From Amarobacter sp964507025 (lineage in GTDB: Bacteria; Chloroflexota; Dehalococcoidia; Tepidiformales; Tepidiformaceae): a DNA stretch of 64,000 nt. The notes under the pieces are model-generated. The model searched no databases and had not been told where the DNA came from. It worked only from the letters and a program-made list of their open reading frames with translations. Below, in pieces: positions 37,241 to 45,882 of the stretch (its first letter is position 1; every line of letters begins with the position of its first letter). The translations under genes and the position numbers were made by a program. Location of the stretch: positions 124,001 to 188,000 of the forward strand of contig CAZDOK010000001.1 in the NCBI GenBank assembly GCA_964507025.1, written 5' to 3'.

Positions 37241-37823
37241 CAGCGAACTCCAGGGCAGGTTCGGGCTCCTCGCCACCCTCGCCCGTCGCCGTCTCCGCGG
37301 GCGGGTCGCGCAGGATCCCCATGTAGACCAGGTCATCGTACCTGCCATCGAGCCAGATGTGCCTCCTGAGGCGTCCCTCCTCCACGAACCCGGCCGCCGC
37401 GAATGCCTTCTGCGCCCGGACGTTGCTGCCGTTGGTGGTCAGCCATACCTTCTCCATGTTCCGGAGCCTGAAGGCGTACTTCACCAGCAGTTTCACCACG
37501 TCCCGCCCGTATCCGCGTCCGTGGTAGTCACGGTCTCCGATGGTGAGTCCGAGCTCACAGGTCCGGGCAGCGTAGTCGAAGTTGTGCAGCAGGCACTGGC
37601 CGATGAACTTGCCGCCCTGCACCTCGATGGCGAACCAGCTCACCTCGCTTCGAGGGCGCTGCAGGTGCGCCTCGAATGTGGCCACCAGCCGCTCGTACTC
37701 CATCGGCATCGGCGACTCGCCGCTCGCCAGCAACTCGAGCTCCACATCATTCCGGTACTCGAAGTACTTCTCCAGGTATTCGCGGCGCATTGGCCGAAGG
37801 ATCACCCTGTCGCCCTTGAGCAT
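37221..37823 (-). CDS. GNAT-family N-acetyltransferase
   Basis: The 200-residue product has the GNAT fold order: MLKGDRVILRPMRREYLEKYFEY at the N-terminus, a strand before the acetyl-CoA loop (LGLTIGDRDYHGRGYGRDVV, with the RGYGR phosphate-binding turn), and a final VWLTTNGSNVRAQKAFAAAGF segment. This is the RimJ/RimL/ribosomal-type branch. The last 30 residues are acidic. The start ATG at 37823 is preferred over an upstream GTG because it gives the family N-terminus. Substrate unknown. Confidence 0.85.
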   Translation of the reverse strand: MLKGDRVILRPMRREYLEKYFEYRNDVELELLASGESPMPMEYERLVATFEAHLQRPRSEVSWFAIEVQGGKFIGQCLLHNFDYAARTCELGLTIGDRDYHGRGYGRDVVKLLVKYAFRLRNMEKVWLTTNGSNVRAQKAFAAAGFVEEGRLRRHIWLDGRYDDLVYMGILRDPPAETATGEGGEEPEPALEFADAEDEA

Positions 37824-37937
37824 TCGCCCTGTCACCCCGGGTCGGTTTCCGGGTTCTCCGCTCCCCCAGTAGGAGTGTCGGCTGCGGCAACCAATGCGGC
37901 CAGCCCGAAGGCCGCCTCCGCGTTACGATTGTGGGCG

Positions 37938-39119
37938 ATGCCGGCACGTACCACGCTTCCACCGGGCCGCCTTCGCGCCGACATCTTTCGTGCTGGGCGG
38001 GCTGACTTCCGTTTCAGGCTGCTGGTCTGGTTTTCGGCGGTCATTGCCACACTCGGCCTTATTGCCGATTCCACTGCTGTCGTGATTGGCGCGATGCTTG
38101 TGGCACCGCTCCTCGGGCCCATCATGGCCATCGGAGAGGCAAGTCTCGGGGAGCGCAACCGCCAGGGGCTGCTGGCCATCAGCGCCCTGGGCGAAGGCGC
38201 GCTCACCGCCATTGCCATCTCGTTTGTGTTGGCTCATGTGGCGATGTTCTCCTCGTTCGACGTCCTCGAGTCGTTGCCCGGCGAAGTCCAGGCGCGGACC
38301 CGCCCCAACCCGCTCGACCTCGGCATCGCGCTTGCCGGCGGCGCCATCGGTGCCTATGCCGTAGCCCGCCTGCGCGACACCGAGGCACTCCCCGGGGTTG
38401 CCATCGCCACCGCGCTCATGCCGCCGCTTTGCACCATCGGGATCGGGCTCGCCATCGAAGACCGGGGCGTGTGGGGCGGTGCATTTCTCCTCTTTGTCAC
38501 CAACCTCGCCGCCATCGTTTTCACCGCCGGGATGGTCTTCTGGTCACTGGGCCTGGGACCCCACAGGCACCGGCACAACGGCTATCCCGTCCAACAGTTC
38601 GTGTTCGGGGTCATCCCGATCGCCCTCCTTGGGTTCACCCTCCTCGGGCTTACAGCTCGTGCGGTCGGTGAAGCGCGCGAAGCGGAGTCTCTCTGGGATG
38701 CATCCACTGCGGCCCTTTCCGAAGTGCTTCCTGGCAGCGAGGTGACCGAACTTCACCGCTCCGATGGCCCGGATGGCGCCACGAACCTGCGCCTCACGAT
38801 TCGCACACCAATTGAGCCGACGCTCGACGACGCAGGGGCCCTCCAGGCACTCATCGCCCAGCGCACGCAGAAGAAGATCGCCCTGGTGCTCGTCAGCGTG
38901 CCCGCCATCGTGCTCGACCCGTTGCATCCGCCCGGGCGCAACGTCACGGTGCCCGTGCCAACCCGGGCTGCCACCGGGGCGACTCCGACGAGCACCCCGA
39001 CCACCATGCCCACGCCCACTCCCACGCCCACTCCCACGCCCACGGCGACGCCTTCCCCGGTTCCGTCGCCCTCTCCGACATCGGCCCCGCCGGCGGTCGG
39101 CAACTCGCCGATGGAGTGA
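37938..39119 (+). CDS. DUF389 family membrane protein with proline/threonine-rich tail
   Basis: The first 250 residues match DUF389: six or more hydrophobic helices with DSTAVVIGAMLVAPLLGPIM and the conserved PNPLDLGIALAGGAIGAYA and ALPGVAIATALMPPLC. A soluble domain follows (about 255-350). The last 45 residues are a Pro/Thr/Ser repeat (TPTPTPTPTPTATPSP), probably extended outside the membrane; the underlying DNA repeat at 39005-39050 is simply the coding of this tail. Function of the family is unknown. It ends 4 bp from the convergent MBL gene. Confidence 0.85.
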   Translation: MPARTTLPPGRLRADIFRAGRADFRFRLLVWFSAVIATLGLIADSTAVVIGAMLVAPLLGPIMAIGEASLGERNRQGLLAISALGEGALTAIAISFVLAHVAMFSSFDVLESLPGEVQARTRPNPLDLGIALAGGAIGAYAVARLRDTEALPGVAIATALMPPLCTIGIGLAIEDRGVWGGAFLLFVTNLAAIVFTAGMVFWSLGLGPHRHRHNGYPVQQFVFGVIPIALLGFTLLGLTARAVGEAREAESLWDASTAALSEVLPGSEVTELHRSDGPDGATNLRLTIRTPIEPTLDDAGALQALIAQRTQKKIALVLVSVPAIVLDPLHPPGRNVTVPVPTRAATGATPTSTPTTMPTPTPTPTPTPTATPSPVPSPSPTSAPPAVGNSPME

Positions 39120-39123
39120 TCGG

Positions 39124-40128
39124 TCAGCGCGCCGCATCGCTCGCTGTGCCAACGAGCTCGTAGCGCGGCGGTTCGACCCATTCAGCGGTCGGCGGGTTCT
39201 CCTGCATCCGGATCTCCGCCCGCCGTTTCTCCGCCTCGTACTTTCTCGCCTGCTTGATGACCAGGTCCCGCTGCCGTGCGTGTTCGACGTCGCGCTGTAC
39301 TGCCGCGGCGCTCCGTGGCCTGCGGGGCTTGCCCGGGTAGACCTTGATGCGCCCCTCATCGGCAAGCTGCTTGAGGTGAGAGCGCACGTTGTTGTCGGCG
39401 GCACGTCGAAGCCGCTTGTCGATGTCCGGGTAGAGCTGCAGCATGATGTCCCAGCTGCTGATGGCCCCGCCGCCATCGAGCACTTGGAGAATCTGCCGCT
39501 CCCGCATGTCACGGTGCTTCACGTACATTTCCAAACGCTCGCGGGGGTCGTTCACGATCTTCCCGTGCCCCGGACAAATGACCTGCAGGTTGGGCAGCTC
39601 CAGCAAACGCTTCAACGATTGCCGGTACAGCCCCAGGTCCCACACCGTCGTCGTCGAAGAGCCGAGCAGCGTATCTCCGGTGAACAGCACGCCCTCTTCC
39701 TCGATGTAGAAGCAGAGTGAATCGACGCTGTGGCCGGGCGTTCCCAGCACCTGCACCCGCACGCCACCGTCGAGCTCGATCACATCACCGTCTCTCAGCA
39801 TGTTGACCTTCGCCGGGATGCGACCCTTCAGCAGCGCCCGCCCGTTCCAGGGGATCGCGATATCGGCCTTGAGGAACTCCTTCGCCCACTTGAGGTTGCC
39901 GGAGTGGTCGGAGTGGTGGTGGGTGATGGTGGCAACGGCAATCTCGGCCTTCTCTACCGCCGCCAGGTAGCCGCGCAAGAACCACTGATACCGGTCGATC
40001 GCCTCGCCGGAGTCGATCGTGAGCGACTGCTGGCCCTCGGCCCCCACGAGGTAGATGCAGGTGAAATCGGGGTGCATCGGGTTTTCATCGGGCACCATGG
40101 CCGCGCGGACAGAAGGGGAGATACGCAT
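39124..40128 (-). CDS. MBL-fold metallo-hydrolase (LACTB2-like) with C-terminal winged helix
   Basis: The 334-residue protein has the full metallo-beta-lactamase ligand set: HHHSDH at residues 70-75 (HxHxDH), GTPGHS with the next His, FTGDT with Asp, and ICPGHG. The region after about residue 205 (ERQILQVLDGGGAISSWDIM ... NVRSHLKQLADEG) is a winged helix, and the arrangement resembles LACTB2/beta-lactamase-like 2 proteins, which are metal-dependent hydrolases acting on RNA or small esters. The C-terminal 70 residues are basic and helical. Substrate unknown. Confidence 0.85.
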   Translation of the reverse strand: MRISPSVRAAMVPDENPMHPDFTCIYLVGAEGQQSLTIDSGEAIDRYQWFLRGYLAAVEKAEIAVATITHHHSDHSGNLKWAKEFLKADIAIPWNGRALLKGRIPAKVNMLRDGDVIELDGGVRVQVLGTPGHSVDSLCFYIEEEGVLFTGDTLLGSSTTTVWDLGLYRQSLKRLLELPNLQVICPGHGKIVNDPRERLEMYVKHRDMRERQILQVLDGGGAISSWDIMLQLYPDIDKRLRRAADNNVRSHLKQLADEGRIKVYPGKPRRPRSAAAVQRDVEHARQRDLVIKQARKYEAEKRRAEIRMQENPPTAEWVEPPRYELVGTASDAAR

Positions 40129-40208
40129 GCCCGGAGTCTACGCTCGGGCGGGGGAGGTGTCAGGCCCGGGCGCTGGCCCTGAGGGGTGATGTGGGTCGAT
40201 GCAATTGC

Positions 40209-40284
40209 TGGCGCCCCCGGCAGGATTCGAACCTGCGGCCAGACGCTTAGAAGGCGCCTGCTCTGTCCCCTGAGCTACGGGGGC
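40209..40284 (-). tRNA. tRNA-Arg, anticodon TCT
   Basis: The minus strand folds as a full cloverleaf of 76 bases including encoded CCA: acceptor GCCCCCG/CGGGGGC, D-arm with GCTC, anticodon stem GGCGC/GCGTC with loop CTTCTAA, and T-arm GCAGG TTCGAAT CCTGC. The anticodon TCT (complement of 40249-40251) reads AGA and AGG arginine codons. It lies alone between the MBL and serine hydrolase genes. Confidence 0.97.
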
Positions 40285-40293
40285 GTGGCCCCC

Positions 40294-40299
40294 ATTGTA
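40294..40299 (-). promoter_or_regulatory. Candidate -10 box for tRNA-Arg
   Basis: On the minus strand TACAAT lies 9 bases before the tRNA 5' end. No clear -35 hexamer is found at 17 bp, so the promoter is only partly supported. Confidence 0.45.
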
Positions 40300-40397
40300 T
40301 CGCGCTCCACGGTTCTCCCCGGGACACGCCGGTTGGGTCCCACCACATCGGACGTCGACCGGGTATGGTTGCGCCCCAGGCAACTCGGAGGATGCAA

Positions 40398-41570
40398 ATG
40401 GGAACCGCAGAAATGACCGCCACTCGGCCCGAACAACTGGGCATCGATAGCGAAAAGCTCGAAGCTGTATTCGCTCGTGCGAAACGCGATATCGACGACG
40501 GGACCCTGAAGAGCGCCCAGGTCGCCGTCGCCCGTCATGGCAGGCTCGCCGGCGTTCGCACCTATGGAACGGTTCAGCACAACGGCGTCGCGACCGAGGT
40601 GCCCGCCACCAACGACACGCTCTACACCATCTTCAGCTGCACCAAGGCCATCGTGGGTGCTGCTGCCTGGACGCTCTTCGAGGACGGCTTGCTCCGCGAG
40701 GAAGAGTGTGTCGCGGACATCATTCCCGAGTTCGGCACCAACGGGAAAGGCCAGATCACCGTCACCCAGCTCATGACCCACACCGGCGGCTTCCCGCTGG
40801 CCCCGTTCGCTGCCCAGGACTGGAACAACCGCGAACGCCGCCTCGAACGCTTCGCCAGCTGGAGACTCAACTGGGAACCCGGTACACGGTTCGAATATCA
40901 TGCCACCAGCGCCCACTGGGTCATCGCCGAGATCATCGAGCGCCGGGCCGGCATGGACTTCCGGGCCTTCGTTCGAGAGAAGATGCTCGACCCGATGGGG
41001 CTCACGGACTTCTATGTCGGACTGCCGGCCCATGAGAACGACCGCGTGGCCGAGGTCCGTCATCTCATACCGCCGACGCCGCCGCCCGGCGGCTGGGGCG
41101 AAGTCACACCGGATGCCATCAAATCGTTTAACCGGCCCGAGGTGCGCGCGGTGGGCGTTCCCGGGGGTGGTGGAGTGGCCGGAGCCGCCCAGCTCGCGAT
41201 GTTCTACCAGCCCCTCATCAACGGCGGCACAACGGCCGAGGGCACGCGTGTCCTCAAGGCCGAAACGATCGAATGGGCGACACGCGTCCGCACGAAGGAG
41301 TACCACCGGGTCCCGCTGCTCGACTACCCGTGCAACCGGGCTCTGACAGTGGTTGTGGCTGGCGATGACGGGAAGGCGAACCTCCGCGGGTTCGGGAAGA
41401 CGTGTTCGCCGCGGGCGTTCGGCCACGGGGGTGCCGGCGGCCAGATCGGCTGGGGCGACCCCGAGACCGGGATTTCGGTCGGCTATTGCACCGATGGCTT
41501 CCTCGACGAGGTGCTCCAGGGCCGCAGGATCACGGCGATCGGCAGCCTTGCCGCCCAGTGTCTCGCCTGA
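40398..41570 (+). CDS. Serine beta-lactamase-like hydrolase (class C/esterase fold)
   Basis: The 390-residue protein has the serine-hydrolase motif S-x-x-K as FSCTK (Ser80, Lys83), a Tyr in EYHATSAHW (Tyr167) in the YxN position, and GHGGAGG near the C-terminus in the KTG-equivalent place. It belongs to the beta-lactamase-related family (esterases, D-Ala carboxypeptidases, EstB-like). No signal peptide is visible, which argues against penicillin resistance as the main role. The ATG at 40398 is chosen because GGAGG is six bases upstream. Substrate unknown. Confidence 0.85.
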   Translation: MGTAEMTATRPEQLGIDSEKLEAVFARAKRDIDDGTLKSAQVAVARHGRLAGVRTYGTVQHNGVATEVPATNDTLYTIFSCTKAIVGAAAWTLFEDGLLREEECVADIIPEFGTNGKGQITVTQLMTHTGGFPLAPFAAQDWNNRERRLERFASWRLNWEPGTRFEYHATSAHWVIAEIIERRAGMDFRAFVREKMLDPMGLTDFYVGLPAHENDRVAEVRHLIPPTPPPGGWGEVTPDAIKSFNRPEVRAVGVPGGGGVAGAAQLAMFYQPLINGGTTAEGTRVLKAETIEWATRVRTKEYHRVPLLDYPCNRALTVVVAGDDGKANLRGFGKTCSPRAFGHGGAGGQIGWGDPETGISVGYCTDGFLDEVLQGRRITAIGSLAAQCLA

Positions 41571-41888
41571 CTGCGGGTTTCATCTATACCCTTATTCAAA
41601 ACGTATTGTGATATGCCGGGTGATTCCAGGCACGGCGGTCGCCTTGCGCAGGTTCGAGGTCGCGTGGAGCCCGCAGGCGTGTGCCTTCCGGTCAACCGGC
41701 CCCGTCATATTGGGACAGTAGGCCGCATGGCACGGCTCTCGTGCGAGGTAGTGTTACGCCATCAAGACAGTTGTGGGGGAAACAATATCGATACGAACAG
41801 CAAGAGGGCTCGGCAGTAGCCAGGTCCCGGGCCAACCAACCGGCACAACCCGGCAATCGAAACCACAGACCACTTCCGGAGGAAGTAC
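41571..41888. other. 318-base interval, no gene or clear element seen
   Basis: Between the serine hydrolase and the unknown membrane protein I see no tRNA, no convincing reading frame and no strong terminator. The base composition is lower in GC in places, for example around 41585-41615 and 41780-41800, as expected for a promoter region. The only firm element is CCGGAGGA at 41874-41881, the ribosome binding site of the next gene. Confidence 0.5.
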
Positions 41889-42554
41889 ATGAAGCGCAGG
41901 ACCCTTGATTTCATCTTTTCAGGAGGCGGGCTGCTGCTGGCAATCCTGCTTCTCATTCTTGGCTTTGTGCTCGCCGACCAGGCGGCATTTGCTGAGGACT
42001 ATGTCAAAGAACAACTCAGCGAACAGCGAATCACCTTCGCCGAGGCCGATAAGCTCACCGACGAAGAGAAGAACTGGAAGGAAGGCTCGAAGTGCCTGAC
42101 CGAGTATGCCGGCCAGCTCATGACTAAGGGCAAGATGGCCGAGTGCTACGGCAACTACTACATCGCCATGCATATGCGCCGCTCTGCGGCCAACGCGGCA
42201 GTCGACGGCGAAAAGATGGGCTGGGACAACGAAACCTATGCCACCATGGGAACCGTCCGCTCCGAGCTCTCCGCGAAAATCGCCGCAGCCAAGGAAGCAG
42301 GCAACACCGACGAGGCAGCCAAGCTCCAGAAGCAACTCGACGCCGCGACCTCCCTTCGCAGCACCTTCCAGACCGGTGAAACCCTCCGCGGCCTCCTGCT
42401 CACCAGCTACGGTTTCAGCATCTTCGGTGAAAAGGCCGACCTTGCCGCGACGGTCTGCTATGTCATCGGCGGCCTGCTCATCGTCCTGTCCATCGCAGGT
42501 TTCGTCCACGCATTCATGACCCCGCCCGACAAGGTCGCACTCGGCGGGAAGTGA
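41889..42554 (+). CDS. Two-helix membrane protein, unknown function
   Basis: The family is not recognised. The 221-residue product has a membrane helix near each end (GGGLLLAILLLILGFVLADQ and AATVCYVIGGLLIVLSIAGF) and between them an approximately 150-residue helical, charged extracytoplasmic or cytosolic loop (LSEQRITFAEADKLTDEEKN, and later an Ala/Glu/Lys-rich coiled segment). It contains only two Cys in the loop (KCLTEY, AECYGN), possibly a disulfide. The ATG follows GGAGG closely and a strong terminator stands downstream, so it seems to be its own transcription unit. Confidence 0.8.
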   Translation: MKRRTLDFIFSGGGLLLAILLLILGFVLADQAAFAEDYVKEQLSEQRITFAEADKLTDEEKNWKEGSKCLTEYAGQLMTKGKMAECYGNYYIAMHMRRSAANAAVDGEKMGWDNETYATMGTVRSELSAKIAAAKEAGNTDEAAKLQKQLDAATSLRSTFQTGETLRGLLLTSYGFSIFGEKADLAATVCYVIGGLLIVLSIAGFVHAFMTPPDKVALGGK

Positions 42555-42607
42555 CCGAACCAGGCTGGCTCACCGGCCATCAGGACCCATGGCAACCCCT
42601 CCTCTCG

Positions 42608-42635
42608 AAGGGCCGGCAGATGCCGGCCCTTCTGC
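42608..42635. terminator. Terminator between the unknown membrane protein and the DinB-like gene
   Basis: AAGGGCCGGC (42608-42617), loop AGAT and GCCGGCCCTT (42622-42631) make a perfect 10-bp stem, followed by CTGCT. It lies between convergent genes and can serve both. Confidence 0.8.
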
Positions 42636-42650
42636 TCATCCCCACCATCG

Positions 42651-43172
42651 TCACGCGTGAGTCAGGCCCGCCCTCAGCCAGCCAATGTGCTCGTCAAAGT
42701 GCTCATAGGTGTTCCCGATGACCCAGCCCACAACCGGCTGCGCGTTGTGCGCGCCGTCAAGGGGCTGGTAGTGGGAGTAAGGCAACCGAAGCTGAGCGTC
42801 CGTCATGCCTTCGAGCGCCACCACCATTCGGGCGTGGCTTCGCTCCATCCGTGCCCCGCACTGGCCTGGTGTCATCTTCAAGGCGCGCTCCGCGAGGATC
42901 CGGTTGACCGAGTCGGTGTTGTGCTGTTGCCACACGTCTTCGGTGATGCCCATCGCGGCCGCCCGCGACTCACCACGTAATAGTGCCAGGAGCGAATCCT
43001 CCCAGTCGGCCAGGTGTGCAACGTGCACCTTCACCGGCCACCCGTCCCCCAGCGGCCGCTCCCAGTCGTCCGGCCGCAGCGAAGCCAGTATCGACTGCAG
43101 TTCACGCCATCGCTCTCCGATACGGTGCAGCACCTTCTGCGTCGAAAGGTCCTGGGGTCTCTCGGCGTCCAT
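42651..43172 (-). CDS. DinB/ClbS-type four-helix-bundle protein
   Basis: The 173-residue protein is helical with His residues spaced as in the DinB/YfiT/mycothiol-transferase superfamily: KVHVAHLADWE near residue 50, and TYEHFDEHIGWL near the end. These His usually bind a divalent metal, and members transfer thiols or hydrolyse small substrates. Function cannot be narrowed further. It is a separate unit after the acyl-CoA dehydrogenase terminator. Confidence 0.75.
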   Translation of the reverse strand: MDAERPQDLSTQKVLHRIGERWRELQSILASLRPDDWERPLGDGWPVKVHVAHLADWEDSLLALLRGESRAAAMGITEDVWQQHNTDSVNRILAERALKMTPGQCGARMERSHARMVVALEGMTDAQLRLPYSHYQPLDGAHNAQPVVGWVIGNTYEHFDEHIGWLRAGLTHA

Positions 43173-43226
43173 TGGCAGCCCTCCTGTTCACGGCGCCCAA
43201 CGGCGAATGGGGCTCCCCGGTAACGC

Positions 43227-43253
43227 AAAAGGCCGCCTGGGAAGGCGGCCTTT
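43227..43253 (-). terminator. Terminator downstream of acyl-CoA dehydrogenase
   Basis: AAAGGCCGCC and GGCGGCCTTT flank a 6-base loop (TGGGAA) and form a 10-bp stem. On the minus strand, the dehydrogenase is transcribed into this hairpin; its A/T flanks are present on both sides. Confidence 0.8.
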
Positions 43254-43276
43254 GCTGAAGCCGGAATTGCTGGCCG

Positions 43277-44458
43277 TTACGCTCGCGGCAGGCCAAGGCC
43301 CCGCGTGGCGATGATGTTCCGCTGGATCTCGCTGGTCCCTCCCTCGATCGTGTTTGCGATCGAACGCAGGTACATGTACTTCACGCGGCCCTTCATCGGA
43401 GGCGTCGGCCCGGCGGTCTTCGCATCGAGTTGCCCATACATGCCGAGGACATGCATGCCGGTGCGCTGGATGCGCTGGTTCAGCTCGGTTCCGTAGAGCT
43501 TCGCGACACTGGCCTCGTGGCCTGGCGCGACGCCTTCCTTCGCCTGGATGGAGACGATCTTGAAGCTCATCATCGTGGCGACTCCGGCCTCGACGTACCG
43601 CTCGACGAGCTCGTGTCGCAGCGCATCGTTGTGGCCCAGCGTGCTCGTGCCGTTGGTGCGGTTCTCGCGCGCGAACTTGATCAGGTCCTCAACGGTCTGC
43701 CGGGCCCCGACCGCGCCACCGATGTTCGAGCGCTCGAAGCTTAGCGTGGTCTGAGCCAGGTACCAGCCGCGGTTCTCCTCGCCGATGATGTTCTCCTTCG
43801 GGATGCGCACATCCTCGAAGAACACCTCGTTGAATTCGTGCGTGTAGGCGGCGTTGATGAGCGGACGGACGGTCACGCCCGGAGCCTTCATATCCGCGAT
43901 GAAGTACGTGATGCCGCGATGCTTCGGGGCATCCGGGTCGGTCCGGGCGAGCAGGATCATCCACTTCGCGTTGTGGCCGCCAGAGGTCCAGATCTTCTGC
44001 CCGTTGACCACGTAGTCGTCGCCATCCCGCACGGCGCGGGTCTGGATGGAAGCAAGGTCCGAACCGGCGCCCGGCTCGCTGTAGCCCTGGCACCAGGTGA
44101 CTTCGCCCGCCAGCATCTCGGGGAGGTACTTCTTCTTCTGCTCTTCGGTGCCGTGGACGATGAGCGTGGGGCCAGCGAAGCCAATGCCGATGCCCCCCGG
44201 ACGGGGAAGGCGGGCTTCGGCCAGCTCCGAGTTGAAGACGAACTGCTCCATGACTGACATGCCCGCCCCGCCGACTTCCTTCGGCCAGGCAGGTGCGATC
44301 CAGTTGCGCCCCGCGAGCGCCTTCGTCCACTCCTTGCTGCCGCCGTAGAAGCTCTCGGCGTCTTCTCGTCCAGCGCGGGCCTTTGGCCCTTCGGTGGCGA
44401 TGAAGTCGCGCACTTCCTGCCGGAACGCGGCCTCTTCCGGTGTGTCGCGGAAGTCCAT
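43277..44458 (-). CDS. Acyl-CoA dehydrogenase
   Basis: The 393-residue flavoprotein fits the acyl-CoA dehydrogenase family: APAWPKEVGGAGMS near residue 57, WCQGYSEPGAGSDLAS (flavin and substrate loop), IWTSGGHNAKWM and the C-terminal catalytic region SIANTIEGGTSEIQRN with the Glu in EGGTSEIQ. It oxidises acyl-CoA to enoyl-CoA using FAD and passes electrons to ETF. Chain length is not readable. The ATG at 44456-44458 (minus) has GAGG about 8 bases before it. The gene is divergent from a PPOX gene; the electron-transfer and later beta-oxidation genes are not in the same operon. Confidence 0.93.
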   Translation of the reverse strand: MDFRDTPEEAAFRQEVRDFIATEGPKARAGREDAESFYGGSKEWTKALAGRNWIAPAWPKEVGGAGMSVMEQFVFNSELAEARLPRPGGIGIGFAGPTLIVHGTEEQKKKYLPEMLAGEVTWCQGYSEPGAGSDLASIQTRAVRDGDDYVVNGQKIWTSGGHNAKWMILLARTDPDAPKHRGITYFIADMKAPGVTVRPLINAAYTHEFNEVFFEDVRIPKENIIGEENRGWYLAQTTLSFERSNIGGAVGARQTVEDLIKFARENRTNGTSTLGHNDALRHELVERYVEAGVATMMSFKIVSIQAKEGVAPGHEASVAKLYGTELNQRIQRTGMHVLGMYGQLDAKTAGPTPPMKGRVKYMYLRSIANTIEGGTSEIQRNIIATRGLGLPRA

Positions 44459-44613
44459 GTGCTTTACCTCGGATCCTTTTGTCGGTGGGGAGATTGTACT
44501 CCTCTCTCGAGGTATCCGCCGTCGGCGTGGCCGAAATCGCACACCGCGATCACAACACAGCGCATGTCGCCAGGTGGCACCATTCTGGACCAGCGAAACG
44601 CGGAGGGATTCAC

Positions 44614-45093
44614 ATGGCCACCTGGAGCGCTTTCGAGGCCGCGAGCCCCGAACTCGCGCGCCTCGCGGGGGAGCGGTTCGAGACCACGGGGCTGGTGATG
44701 CTCGGCACCCTGCGCAAGAATGGCTGGCCGCGCATCACCCCCATCGAGTACACCATCTGGCAAGGGGAGCTCGTGCTCGGGGGCATCTGGCAATCGCGCA
44801 AGATGCTCGACCTGCTCCGCGACCCCCGCTGCACCATCCACAGCGCCACCACCAACAAGAACGGCCAGGAGGGCGATGTGAAGTTGTACGGCCGGGCTGC
44901 CCCGCTGGCCGCGGAGCGCGAACCCGCTTACTGGCAGCACATCCTCGAAACGCAGAACTTCCGGCCGGGTGGGCCCGCGCACGTATTCACCATCGACATC
45001 GAATCGGCCGCCTACGTCCGCTTCACACCCGAGGGCGAGCAGCACACGCTCACCTGGCCTGGAGGGCACTGGCGCGTTTCCAGGATGCCCTGA
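44614..45093 (+). CDS. Pyridoxamine 5'-phosphate oxidase-related (FMN-binding split barrel) protein
   Basis: The 159-residue protein has the beta-barrel pattern VMLGTLRKNGWPRITPIEY, LLRDPRCTIHS and VKLYGRAAPL of PPOX-like flavin or F420 proteins. The ATG at 44614 has CGGAGGG seven bases upstream and is divergent from the acyl-CoA dehydrogenase. Cofactor and substrate unknown; unlike the gene at 36749 it has a short C-terminus and no operon partner. Confidence 0.8.
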   Translation: MATWSAFEAASPELARLAGERFETTGLVMLGTLRKNGWPRITPIEYTIWQGELVLGGIWQSRKMLDLLRDPRCTIHSATTNKNGQEGDVKLYGRAAPLAAEREPAYWQHILETQNFRPGGPAHVFTIDIESAAYVRFTPEGEQHTLTWPGGHWRVSRMP

Positions 45094-45154
45094 ACGTCGC
45101 CCACGCGTTGCGAAGGGTCCGCGCTCCGCAGGCCCTCACCCGGGAGGACGACCG

Positions 45155-45790
45155 CTATTGGGGGTCGCGCCACATCAGCCAGATGGGTGGTCCTCCATTC
45201 GGCACCTGGAACACTTCGGTCACCTTGAAGCCGTTGCGCTCATAAAGCGGGACGTTCCGCTCCTTCGAGCTCTCAAGGTACGCGGGAGTGCCTTCCCGGT
45301 CGCACCGCTCGAGCACCGGCGCCATCAGCTGCGTTCCGATCGAGCGCCCCTGCTGCTCGGGTTCGACGCCGAGCGCGAGAAGGTACCAGTGCGGGGCGTG
45401 CGGATGCTTCTTCTCAATCGCATTGAGGCCCCCCATGACTGCTGGCACCCGGCGGAAGCTCGCCGTCCGCACGACCGAGGGCGTGAGTGCCAACTGCTGG
45501 AGCAGGCCCATCTTCCACTTTCCAGGTGGGGCCCAAAACGCCCCGCCCAGGATGCCATCCGTGGTGTAGATCTCGTTGTGGCGCGCCGTGATCCTGTGCG
45601 CGACATCCATGAAATCGTGGATGCGCCGTGCGCGTCTGGCGTCCTGTGCCGCGAACCAGTTGGCAATCGGGTCGTCGTCAAAGGCTCGGGCCATTACGGC
45701 GGTGAGCTGTTCCCGCTCTCCGGGTGCGTACTTCCGGACGTGGACCTGAACTGGTTCGGACTTTGCTGCCGGCTGCTGTACCTGGGTCAC
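45155..45790 (-). CDS. GNAT-family N-acetyltransferase
   Basis: The 211-residue product has the GNAT acetyl-CoA motif: WYLLALGVEPEQQGRSIGTQLM (Q-G-R-S-I-G-T loop) and the C-terminal ERNVPLYERNGFKVTEVF. An N-terminal 15-residue stretch is Gln/Val-rich and probably flexible. The start GTG has AGGAGGGAG upstream. Substrate unknown. It overlaps no other gene and is divergent from the aminotransferase that starts at 45883. Confidence 0.85.
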   Translation of the reverse strand: MTQVQQPAAKSEPVQVHVRKYAPGEREQLTAVMARAFDDDPIANWFAAQDARRARRIHDFMDVAHRITARHNEIYTTDGILGGAFWAPPGKWKMGLLQQLALTPSVVRTASFRRVPAVMGGLNAIEKKHPHAPHWYLLALGVEPEQQGRSIGTQLMAPVLERCDREGTPAYLESSKERNVPLYERNGFKVTEVFQVPNGGPPIWLMWRDPQ

Positions 45791-45882
45791 TTGAACTCCC
45801 TCCTATGTCCCGTAGTCATAGTACGCACCAGCGCAAGGGTGTGCTGAGGCGGCTCCCCCCAGTTGACGCTACCATCCGCCGT

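Noticed and set aside
39005..39050. Tandem CCCACG/CTCCCACG-type DNA repeat
   Set aside because: This is the coding of the Pro-Thr tail of the DUF389 protein, not a CRISPR array or an independent repeat element.
41613..41819. 68-residue open frame in the 318-base interval
   Set aside because: No ribosome binding site, no conserved pattern and biased composition; treated as non-coding.
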